Below are positions 1-6,267 of a DNA stretch of 14,730 nucleotides, in pieces; the first letter of the stretch is position 1; each line of letters starts with the position of its first letter. The notes under the pieces were generated by a model. The model was given only the letters and a program-made list of their open reading frames with translations, was not told the DNA's origin and did no database searches. The stretch comes from Armatimonadota bacterium (GTDB lineage Bacteria > Sysuimicrobiota > Sysuimicrobiia > Sysuimicrobiales > JACQTN01). Position numbers and translations under genes: made by a program. The stretch is from the NCBI GenBank assembly GCA_016210785.1, contig JACQTN010000217.1:1-14730 (forward strand), written 5' to 3'.

Positions 1-763
1 GGGCCCAGGCTCCGAAGGGGTGTCCGTACAGCGTGCCGTGGAACACCGCGCTCATCATCCGCGGGGTCCCTCTGCGTCCTTCGCGCATCAGAAGGTCCAC
101 CGATCGCCTGAAGGTATCCACGTAGGTGCTGGGCGGGTTCAGCCCGCGCAGGTAGAGCTGATGGTCGTTCACGTCCACGGAGACGGGGAGAGCCACCAGG
201 CGTCGGTCGCCGTGCCGCACGATGCAGGGGGAATCGTCGTCGGCATACTCAACGACATGCGTGAAACCTGCCTCGGCCAGCAGCGGCACCGTGTGGAGGC
301 CGCCCTGGCCGCCGGGACTCATCCATCCCACCGGCGTGTACCCGGTCGTCTCGCGGATGACGGCGACCGATCTCCGGATCTCGTCTCGCATCTCGGCCTC
401 GGTCAGGCGGAAGGCGCGGACATCCTGCGCCCAGCCGTGGGCCACGATCTCGTTGCCCCGCCGCGCGAACTCCTCGACCAGCTCCGGATACCTCTGCACG
501 GCCAGGCCGCTGACGACCCCCGTGGCCGGGACGCCGTGCGCCTGCGTCATGTCCATCAGGCGTCGAAACCCTGCCCTGCCGCCGTACTCCTGCCAGGAGA
601 GCGACGCCAGGTCCACGCGTCCTCTGCGGAGATCCTCCGGGGTCAAGGCCGGACCGAGGTGGTAACCGGTCTCCACGCGGGGAGGCGGCCACAGCTCCAG
701 CATCAACTGGAAGACCACGGCCACCGCGGCGCCGTCCGGCCACGCTGCCGGTCCGGTTGTCAT
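1..763 (-). CDS. PuuE/cyclic-imidase-like NodB-fold (polysaccharide deacetylase family) protein, copy 2, 3' end cut by window
   Basis: The reading frame is open from an ATG at 763 to the left edge, giving 254 visible residues without a stop, so the C-terminus is missing. It aligns almost without gaps over the first 160 residues to the neighbouring gene at 795-1670. Shared blocks are NEIVAHGWAQ (about 104-113), GWMSPGGQ (146-153), a DDD run (175-177), NPPSTYVD (209-216) and the block around FHGTLYGHP (241-249). These blocks resemble PuuE-type allantoinases and bacterial cyclic imidases more than sugar deacetylases. The NodB motif 2 position that is normally His-x3-His reads His109-x3-Gln113, and there is no Asp-Asp motif 1, so a classical metal-dependent deacetylase is unlikely. 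The start is supported by a GGGAGGAGGG site a few bases upstream. It begins 31 nt after its paralogue and is presumably cotranscribed. The substrate is unknown; ring-opening of a cyclic amide, imide or ureide is my inference. Confidence 0.88.
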   Translation of the reverse strand, partial: MTTGPAAWPDGAAVAVVFQLMLELWPPPRVETGYHLGPALTPEDLRRGRVDLASLSWQEYGGRAGFRRLMDMTQAHGVPATGVVSGLAVQRYPELVEEFARRGNEIVAHGWAQDVRAFRLTEAEMRDEIRRSVAVIRETTGYTPVGWMSPGGQGGLHTVPLLAEAGFTHVVEYADDDSPCIVRHGDRRLVALPVSVDVNDHQLYLRGLNPPSTYVDTFRRSVDLLMREGRRGTPRMMSAVFHGTLYGHPFGAWA

Positions 764-766
764 GTG

Positions 767-776
767 CCCTCCTCCC
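767..776 (-). promoter_or_regulatory. Ribosome-binding site of the second PuuE-like gene
   Basis: The minus strand reads GGGAGGAGGG with a short spacer before the ATG at 763. This near-perfect Shine-Dalgarno match fixes the start of the partial gene at the left edge. Confidence 0.75.
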
Positions 777-794
777 ACGGCATGCTGCACCCGA

Positions 795-1670
795 TCACCC
801 CAGCGGGACCTGGGAGTCGTACCACCCCAGCCACCACTCCACGACCTGGCGCCCGGTCGCAAACCATACTCCGGAAAACTCCTGCGCGTATCGCAGGCAC
901 TCCTCGAATGCCGACGCTCCCATGGGACGGCCGTACAGGGGCGCGTGGACGGTGACGTTGATCATCTTGGGACTGGCCGAGCCCTCCTCGTACAGGATGT
1001 CGAAGGCCCGGCAGAAGAACTCGACGTACGCTGACGGGGGATTGTGCCCGCGGGCATAGATCGTCCAGTCGTTGATGTCGTAGGGTTTGGGCAGGGCAAC
1101 GAGCCGGCGACCGTTGATGACCTCGGCAATGTAGGGCACATCGTCATCCTTGTAGTCACAACTATAGAGAAACCCATGGTCCAGCAGGAGCGCTGCGGTG
1201 TTCTCACTGCGCTGGCCGCCCGGGGACACCCATCCCACGGGGCGCTGTCCGGTCACGCTCTCGATGCCATCGACGCAGCGGCGCAGGTTCTCCCGCTCCT
1301 CCGCGGCCGCCATGCGGAACACCCGGTTGTCCTGGGCGTAGGAGTGGGCCACGATCTCGTGTCCAGCGGCGACCCAGGCGCGGGCAAAGTCCGGGTGCCG
1401 CTCCACGGCCAGGGCGTTGAAGAACCCCGAGGCGGGCACCCCGTGGTGTTGAATCAGATCGAGGATCCGCCCCACGCCCACCTTTCCGCCATAGGCCTGC
1501 CAGGACCGGCCCAGCAGGTCCGGCCGCCCCAGGCGGACGTCCTCCTCCGTCAGCCCGGGAATCTGGCTGCGGCCGGACTCCACCGTGTCCCCTGACCACA
1601 ACTCGAAGACGAGTTGGGGCAGGACGGCGATGCGTGCCCCACCGGGCCATTGAAGAGGCACTCGACGCAC
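795..1670 (-). CDS. PuuE/cyclic-imidase-like NodB-fold (polysaccharide deacetylase family) protein, copy 1
   Basis: This is a 291-residue protein of the NodB/polysaccharide deacetylase superfamily. The most PuuE-like parts are HEIVAHSYAQ (104-113), GWVSPGGQ (146-153), the YSCDYKDDDVPY stretch (169-180), a YDIND element (197-201) and VHAPLYGRP (241-249) near the C-terminus. PuuE opens the hydantoin ring of allantoin, and bacterial cyclic imidases of this fold open succinimide-type rings. The metal-ligand pattern of true deacetylases is absent: motif 1 reads FELW and motif 2 is His109-x3-Gln113. I chose the GTG at 1670 because it follows an AAAGGAG site and aligns with the start of the paralogue. 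An in-frame TTG at 1724 would add 18 residues that lie upstream of that site. It starts 60 nt after the FrdB-like gene. The fold assignment is firm; the substrate is not known. Confidence 0.9.
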   Translation of the reverse strand: MRRVPLQWPGGARIAVLPQLVFELWSGDTVESGRSQIPGLTEEDVRLGRPDLLGRSWQAYGGKVGVGRILDLIQHHGVPASGFFNALAVERHPDFARAWVAAGHEIVAHSYAQDNRVFRMAAAEERENLRRCVDGIESVTGQRPVGWVSPGGQRSENTAALLLDHGFLYSCDYKDDDVPYIAEVINGRRLVALPKPYDINDWTIYARGHNPPSAYVEFFCRAFDILYEEGSASPKMINVTVHAPLYGRPMGASAFEECLRYAQEFSGVWFATGRQVVEWWLGWYDSQVPLG

Positions 1671-1689
1671 CGGCCGATCAACTCCTTTC

Positions 1690-1705
1690 CGCCGGCTGCC
1701 CGGCG
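1690..1705 (-). other. Short GC-rich stem-loop before the first PuuE-like gene
   Basis: CGCCGG and CCGGCG form a perfect 6-bp stem around a 4-base loop, a few bases upstream of the AAAGGAG ribosome-binding site at about 1681-1687. No T-run follows, so it is not a standard terminator. It could tune translation or stability at the boundary between the redox and PuuE-like genes, or be chance in GC-rich DNA. Confidence 0.3.
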
Positions 1706-1730
1706 ACCAGGCGCTCCCCGCCAACGGCCC

Positions 1731-2447
1731 CTACGCGCGGATCTCGCGGGCGTGGTAGGCGGCCTCCAGCACCGCACGATCGAGGCCGCGAAGGTGCCTG
1801 AGCTCGCCGTCGTATGCCCCCGCGTGGACCTCCGCGATGCGACGGGCCAGCTCAGGAGCGCGCGGGGCGCGCCGTCCGACCGCGCGGCGGGCGTGAAGCG
1901 CCGCCGTGAAGGGCGTGATGCCCGCCGGGCAACGGGCGGCGCAGAGCCCGCAGGAAACGCAGGGAAACGACAGCTCCGCCACGCGCGGCAGGTCGCCGGA
2001 GAGGAGGGCGCCCACGTATCCCATCACGTCCAGGTCCACGGGGCAGGACTTCGTGCACGTGTTGCACCCCAGGCACGTGGCGAGTTCCGGGTATAGCCGG
2101 TTGACCTCGCCGGCCGCATCCGCGCTCGCCGCCACGTCGTAGTCCGCCCGGTGAACGGGAACGTAGGAGAGCAGCGAGACGTCCATGCCCGGGTGCAGCG
2201 GCGTCTGGCAGGCCAGGGCCACCCGCACCTCGGGGCTGCCGGCGTCCCGGTAGACGGTGGCGCACGCTCCGCAGAACCCTGCCCGGCAGCCGCTGCCGTG
2301 GAGAATCTGGAAGCCGGCCATCTCCAGGGCCCGCATGATGGTCAGGCCGGCGGGCACCTGGTATGGCACCCCCTGATAGGAGAACTTGACCCTCTCGTCA
2401 TCCCGCGCGCTCTGCGGCGTCCCCATCGAGAACCGATCTTCCCCCAT
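1731..2447 (-). CDS. FrdB/SdhB-like iron-sulfur protein with one [2Fe-2S] and two [4Fe-4S] motifs
   Basis: This 238-residue protein is the likely electron-transfer subunit of a succinate dehydrogenase/fumarate reductase-like complex. The N-terminal half is a plant-type ferredoxin domain with Cys54-x4-Cys59-x2-Cys62 and Cys80, ligating a [2Fe-2S] cluster. The C-terminal half has two CxxCxxCxxxCP motifs, Cys125/128/131/135 and Cys163/166/169/173, which predict two [4Fe-4S] clusters. Classical SdhB has a [3Fe-4S] third cluster, so the chain is closer to HdrC- or FrdB-type dicluster proteins. No signal peptide or membrane helix is seen. The ATG at 2447 is chosen for its GGGGGGAG site; an in-frame GTG at 2489 lacks one. 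It probably pairs with the flavoprotein at 4651-6261 and the membrane ferredoxin-cytochrome b at 3729-4658, although an amidohydrolase gene separates them. A 55-nt gap precedes it. Confidence 0.93.
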   Translation of the reverse strand: MGEDRFSMGTPQSARDDERVKFSYQGVPYQVPAGLTIMRALEMAGFQILHGSGCRAGFCGACATVYRDAGSPEVRVALACQTPLHPGMDVSLLSYVPVHRADYDVAASADAAGEVNRLYPELATCLGCNTCTKSCPVDLDVMGYVGALLSGDLPRVAELSFPCVSCGLCAARCPAGITPFTAALHARRAVGRRAPRAPELARRIAEVHAGAYDGELRHLRGLDRAVLEAAYHAREIRA

Positions 2448-2451
2448 GCCA

Positions 2452-2459
2452 CTCCCCCC
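2452..2459 (-). promoter_or_regulatory. Ribosome-binding site of the FrdB-like gene
   Basis: GGGGGGAG on the minus strand ends four bases before the ATG at 2447. It decides between this start and the upstream in-frame GTG at 2489. Confidence 0.6.
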
Positions 2460-2502
2460 AGCCTTGCCCGGCCCGGCCTGCACCCGCACGGACGCCGCCG
2501 GT

Positions 2503-3726
2503 TCAGGCCTCGTCCAGGATCACGACCTCGCCGGCCTTCATCACCAGCCACGGCCGCGCCAATACCTCCAGGTCGCGGAGCGGGTCCGCCGCGACGCCGA
2601 TCAGGTCGCCCTCGTAACCCGGTTCCAGGCGTCCCACCCGATCCTCCAGACGCAGGCAGCGCGCGGCGCCCGACGTGGCGGCTCGCAGCACGTCCATCGC
2701 GGGCATGCCGAGCCCGGCCATGTAGCGCAGTTCCAGATGCAGGGAGCCGGGTGGATACTCCGGCCCACCCGAGTCGGTCCCCGCGGCGATGGGCACCCCT
2801 GCCCTCCACGCACGCAGGAAAGACTGGGCGTGGAGATCCCGCACCTGCCGGGCCCGGGCGATGATGGCGTCCCGGAAGCCCAGCTCCTCGCCGTGCTCCG
2901 CCACCCGCTGGTAGTGCCACAGGGTTGGGACCAGGAACACGCCTCGCGCCGCCATGGCGCCGGCCAGCGCGTCGGGGATCTCGTGCCCGTGCTCCACGGT
3001 GTCCGCCCCCAGCTCCGTCGCGGTCCGGATGGCGTCGGCCCACGAGGCGTGCACGGCGACCGGCTTGCCCACCCGGTGCGCCTCCTGGATGCCGGCCCCG
3101 ATCTCCTCGGCAGCGTACTGGACCCCGCGGTCAGACGCGGACGGGTGCAGGATGGCCCCGCTGATGAAGAGCTTGACCAGGTCGGCGCTGGCCTTGAGCT
3201 GGCTGCGGGCGGCGTGGCGCACGGCGTCTGCGCCATCAGCTTCGATCGCGGCTGACCGGCTCGCCGTCCCGCCGGTCATGGTGATGCCGGCCCCGGCCAC
3301 CACCAGCCGCGGTCCCACGTGCTGCCTCATCGCGATGGCGCGGCGCAGGGCAAAGATGCCGGCGTGCTTGCACCCCAGGTCGCGGACCGTCGTCACGCCC
3401 GACCGGCACATCCGCGCCGCGCTGGCCGCGCCGCGCAGAGTAGACTCCGCGATGGTGTCGGGCGTCACCCCGCGGATCTCCATGTCGTGATCTCCGGCAA
3501 ACGACGCCAGGTGAACGTGGGCGTCGATGAGGCCCGGGAGCACCACCCGCCCCCGCGCCTTGACCACCCGGCGCGCATCCCCCGGCGCGCTGCCTGGCTC
3601 CACCGCCCGGATGACGCCGCCCTCGACGACGACCGTCTGTCCCTCCCGCACCTCCCCGGTGGCCGGGTCCAGCGTGCGCGCTTCCGTGATCGCGACGATC
3701 ATCTTGACCCCGGTGGGATCCGACAT
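2503..3726 (-). CDS. Imidazolonepropionase-like metal-dependent amidohydrolase
   Basis: This protein of about 407 residues belongs to the amidohydrolase superfamily, in the branch of imidazolonepropionase-like and Xaa-Pro dipeptidase-like enzymes that hydrolyse C-N bonds. An N-terminal beta-sandwich segment leads to PGLIDAHVHL with metal ligands His70 and His72. TTVRDLG follows (112-118), then DLVKLF (183-188) with candidate carboxylated Lys185, VAVHAS with His226, DTVEHGHEI with His246, and AAGTDSGG with catalytic Asp318. The set is complete, so the enzyme is probably active with a binuclear or mononuclear metal centre. There is no signal peptide. The ATG at 3726 lies just after the stop of the upstream cytochrome gene (TAG at 3731-3729), suggesting translational coupling; an ATG at 3702 is an alternative and gives a more typical N-terminus. 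It sits inside the redox gene set, so a half-amide or cyclic amide substrate feeding the flavoprotein is possible, but that is inference. Confidence 0.92.
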   Translation of the reverse strand: MSDPTGVKMIVAITEARTLDPATGEVREGQTVVVEGGVIRAVEPGSAPGDARRVVKARGRVVLPGLIDAHVHLASFAGDHDMEIRGVTPDTIAESTLRGAASAARMCRSGVTTVRDLGCKHAGIFALRRAIAMRQHVGPRLVVAGAGITMTGGTASRSAAIEADGADAVRHAARSQLKASADLVKLFISGAILHPSASDRGVQYAAEEIGAGIQEAHRVGKPVAVHASWADAIRTATELGADTVEHGHEIPDALAGAMAARGVFLVPTLWHYQRVAEHGEELGFRDAIIARARQVRDLHAQSFLRAWRAGVPIAAGTDSGGPEYPPGSLHLELRYMAGLGMPAMDVLRAATSGAARCLRLEDRVGRLEPGYEGDLIGVAADPLRDLEVLARPWLVMKAGEVVILDEA

Positions 3727-3728
3727 CA

Positions 3729-4658
3729 CTAGCGACCGCGCTCGCCCGCCGGCCACAGGCCGGTGTGGCGAACGCCGGCGCGCCGCCGGGCGAGCGCGCT
3801 GCGCTCATCCCGCACCACCGGCCACAGGACCTTCACCGCGATGTGCAGCAGCACCGCCAGGTCGGCGGCTCGCGCGGCCATCACGTGCGCGGCCGTGATC
3901 CACGCCGGACCGCCGCGGCCGGCCAGCGGCGCCGCCAGCCACTGCACCGCCCCCGTCACCCCGAACACGGCCAGCATGCCGAGGATGAACAGGTACCAGA
4001 CTCGCTGGGCGGGGTTCAGGTCTCCACGACGAAACCGCCCCTCGCGGCCGAGGCTGGCCAGCGCCCTGAGGGCATCCCGGAGCCACAGGCGGTCCCCGTC
4101 GTCCCACCGTGCCAGGCGGCGGAGCGTGCGGGACGCCTGGCGGCGATCTCCAAGGACGTAGATGAGCGGCACCGCCAGGAAGAGGACCGCGGCCCCGCGG
4201 TGGGCGGTGCCGAGGGCCGCCCTGAACAGAGACGGCGAAGGATCCTGCATGTAGTACATCAGCACGCCTGTCAGGGATAGGACGACGAAGGCGACGGCGA
4301 TGGCCAGGTGGGCCACGCGCCAGGCCCGCCGGTAGGTGCGCGTGGCGTCCTTGAGTTCCGGGTCCACCTGAGGGCACGCGGCGATGCAGCGGAAGCACCG
4401 CAGGCAGTCTGCGCCCACGAGATTCTCCAGGCTCATGGACGTGCGCATGACGTCCAGACGCGGGCCCCGGTCGGCCAGCACGGGGCAGACGTCCACGCAG
4501 TTTCCGCACGCGACGCAGGCCTGGCTGCCGGCCACCGCGCCGCGATCGCGGAACGTGTTGGCCCCGGACATGCCGCGGGACATGACCCGCAGGAGCCCGA
4601 CCGGCGGATGGGTCCGGTCCAGGATCTCGTGGAGCATGGGCGGCACGAGCTCAGGCAT
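3729..4658 (-). CDS. Membrane fusion protein: dicluster [4Fe-4S] ferredoxin plus FdnI-type diheme cytochrome b
   Basis: This 309-residue protein has two parts. Residues 48-58 and 85-95 are CxxCxxCxxxCP motifs (Cys48/51/54/58 and Cys85/88/91/95) for two [4Fe-4S] clusters. From about 113 there are four hydrophobic helices (about 115-137, 153-169, 220-241, 254-281). They resemble the gamma subunit of formate dehydrogenase and related cytochrome b561-fold quinone reductases. Candidate heme ligands are His117 in helix 1, His153 in helix 2, and His258 and His272 in helix 4. The last two are 14 residues apart, as in FdnI. The LNPAQRVWY segment before helix 3 is also typical. It likely passes electrons between the flavoprotein/FrdB-like pair and the membrane quinone pool. 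The ATG at 4658 overlaps the end of the flavoprotein gene by 8 nt, so the two are coupled. No Sec signal is seen. Confidence 0.92.
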   Translation of the reverse strand: MPELVPPMLHEILDRTHPPVGLLRVMSRGMSGANTFRDRGAVAGSQACVACGNCVDVCPVLADRGPRLDVMRTSMSLENLVGADCLRCFRCIAACPQVDPELKDATRTYRRAWRVAHLAIAVAFVVLSLTGVLMYYMQDPSPSLFRAALGTAHRGAAVLFLAVPLIYVLGDRRQASRTLRRLARWDDGDRLWLRDALRALASLGREGRFRRGDLNPAQRVWYLFILGMLAVFGVTGAVQWLAAPLAGRGGPAWITAAHVMAARAADLAVLLHIAVKVLWPVVRDERSALARRRAGVRHTGLWPAGERGR

Positions 4659-6261
4659 GAAACGTCTCGCTCAGGCGGGGATCGGGGGCCGCATAGCGGG
4701 GGAGCACCAGGGGAGACCGCACCACCGCATCCGGATCGGCGCGCCGGTTGTGGTCGATCACGTGCTGGAGGCCGAGCCGGCCCGGCGCCACGTCGCGGGC
4801 GCATCGCGCGGCGTCGGCACCGGCCCGCCGGCCAAAGACGAACACGTCCAGCAGCGCGTTCCCGCCGAGCCGGTTCCGTCCGTGCACGCCGCCCGCCACC
4901 TCTCCGGCTGCGTACAGCCCGGGCACGCTGGTGCGGCCATGCACGTCGATGCGCAGCCCCCCGTTCTGGTAGTGTTGGGTCGGGTAGACCAGGATGGGCT
5001 CCTGCCAGATGTCGATGCCGAATCGCCGGAACCGCGCAGACATGGCCGCGAGCCGGGGCCGATCCCTTCCACCGCTGAGCCGGTCGATCACCGGCGTGTC
5101 CAGCCAGACCCCGCCGGCTCCCGACGGGGTGGTCACCCCGAGGCCACGCTCGCATTCTCCGATGATCGCCGCGGCCACCGCATCCCGGGTCTGGCGCTCG
5201 TAGATGAACCGCCGCCCCTCGACGTTGACCAGGTGGGCGCCCAGCGCGCGGCAGCGCTCCGTGACCAACCAGCCAAACATCTGCTCCGGCCACACGACGC
5301 CGGTGGGGTGATACTGCACCGAGTCCATGAAGAGCAGCAGCGCGCCGGCCCGGTAGCCGATGACCACCCCGTCGCCGGTGGCCCCGTAGTGGTTGGAGGT
5401 GGGGAAGCCGTGGCAGTGCAGGCGCCCCATGCCGCCGGCGGCCAGGACCGTCGCGCGGGCACGGACCACCCGGAGATGCCCGGTATCCAGGTGCTGGAGC
5501 AGGGCGCCGGCACACCGGCCGGTCTCATCGAGAAGCAACTCGACTGCCGGATGGAACTCCAGCACGGGGATGTGCCGCGTCAGGAGCTCGTCCCGCAGGA
5601 CGCGCATCATCTCAAGCCCGGTGTTGTCCCGGCAGGAGTGCGTCCGGCGCCGCGAGTAGCCCCCCGCCGTGCCCAGGACAAAGTTGCCGTCGGCCGACCG
5701 GTCGAACATCACACCCAGGTCTTCAAACCAGGCAATGATGGACGGCCCGTCGAGCACCATGGCCTCCACCAACTCGGGCACGTTGGAGAAGTGGCCGCCC
5801 CCGATGGTGTCCAGAAAATGGGCGGCAGGCGAGTCGTCCGGGCCGGTGGCCGCGGCCATGCCGGTGGCCATGATGGTGTTCGAATCACCCAGGCGCAGCT
5901 TGGTCGCCGGCAGCACGCGCGCGCCCTGCGCCGCGGCTACCAGCGCGGCCGCGGCGCCTGCCCCGCCTCCGCCGATGACCAGCACGTCCACGTCGTCGTC
6001 GGGAGGATCGAGGCGAACCCTGGCGGGATCGACCCGGCTCGACGCGGCCAGCAGATCTACCAGCTCGCGTGCGCACGGTTCGCCGGCGTTGGGGCCGAAC
6101 GGGATGGGCCTGCTGGCATCCGCGCGGTGGTCGGGGTGGAACTGCCGCAGCAAGGCCTGCTTCGCCTCAGGATCGAGGGGCTCCATGTTCTCCTGCATGC
6201 GGTGGTCCCGGGTCGCCGCGACGCGGGAGAGGGCGGGATGGAACCCTGGAAGATAGGCCAT
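4651..6261 (-). CDS. Succinate dehydrogenase/fumarate reductase-like FAD flavoprotein
   Basis: This 536-residue flavoprotein has an FAD dinucleotide-binding segment at 92-110 (DVLVIGGGGAGAAAA) after an unusual N-terminal region of about 90 residues. The active-site signature of the SdhA/FrdA family is intact: HPTG with His318, TRD with Arg359, HYQNGG with His430 and NRLGGNALLD with Arg463. This predicts redox chemistry on succinate, fumarate or a substituted analogue. The position of the flavin-linking His in SdhA (SHT) is Asn128 here (SNT), so FAD should be bound non-covalently. The protein ends about 60 residues after the FGRRAG block and so lacks most of the usual SdhA C-terminal domain. 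The ATG at 6261 has a GGGAGGAGG site inside the end of the upstream synthetase gene. Partners are probably the ferredoxin-cytochrome b encoded next and the FrdB-like protein at 1731-2447. Confidence 0.93.
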   Translation of the reverse strand: MAYLPGFHPALSRVAATRDHRMQENMEPLDPEAKQALLRQFHPDHRADASRPIPFGPNAGEPCARELVDLLAASSRVDPARVRLDPPDDDVDVLVIGGGGAGAAAALVAAAQGARVLPATKLRLGDSNTIMATGMAAATGPDDSPAAHFLDTIGGGHFSNVPELVEAMVLDGPSIIAWFEDLGVMFDRSADGNFVLGTAGGYSRRRTHSCRDNTGLEMMRVLRDELLTRHIPVLEFHPAVELLLDETGRCAGALLQHLDTGHLRVVRARATVLAAGGMGRLHCHGFPTSNHYGATGDGVVIGYRAGALLLFMDSVQYHPTGVVWPEQMFGWLVTERCRALGAHLVNVEGRRFIYERQTRDAVAAAIIGECERGLGVTTPSGAGGVWLDTPVIDRLSGGRDRPRLAAMSARFRRFGIDIWQEPILVYPTQHYQNGGLRIDVHGRTSVPGLYAAGEVAGGVHGRNRLGGNALLDVFVFGRRAGADAARCARDVAPGRLGLQHVIDHNRRADPDAVVRSPLVLPRYAAPDPRLSETFHA

Positions 6262-6267
6262 CCGCGA

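Noticed and set aside
249..743. Minus-strand open frame of 164 codons
   Set aside because: It is a shifted frame over the partial PuuE-like gene, which is open in its own frame from 763 to the left edge and matches its paralogue residue by residue.
2448..2502. Possible internal promoter or terminator in the 55-nt gap after the amidohydrolase
   Set aside because: The gap is GC-rich with no convincing -35/-10 pair and no stem followed by a T-run on the minus strand.
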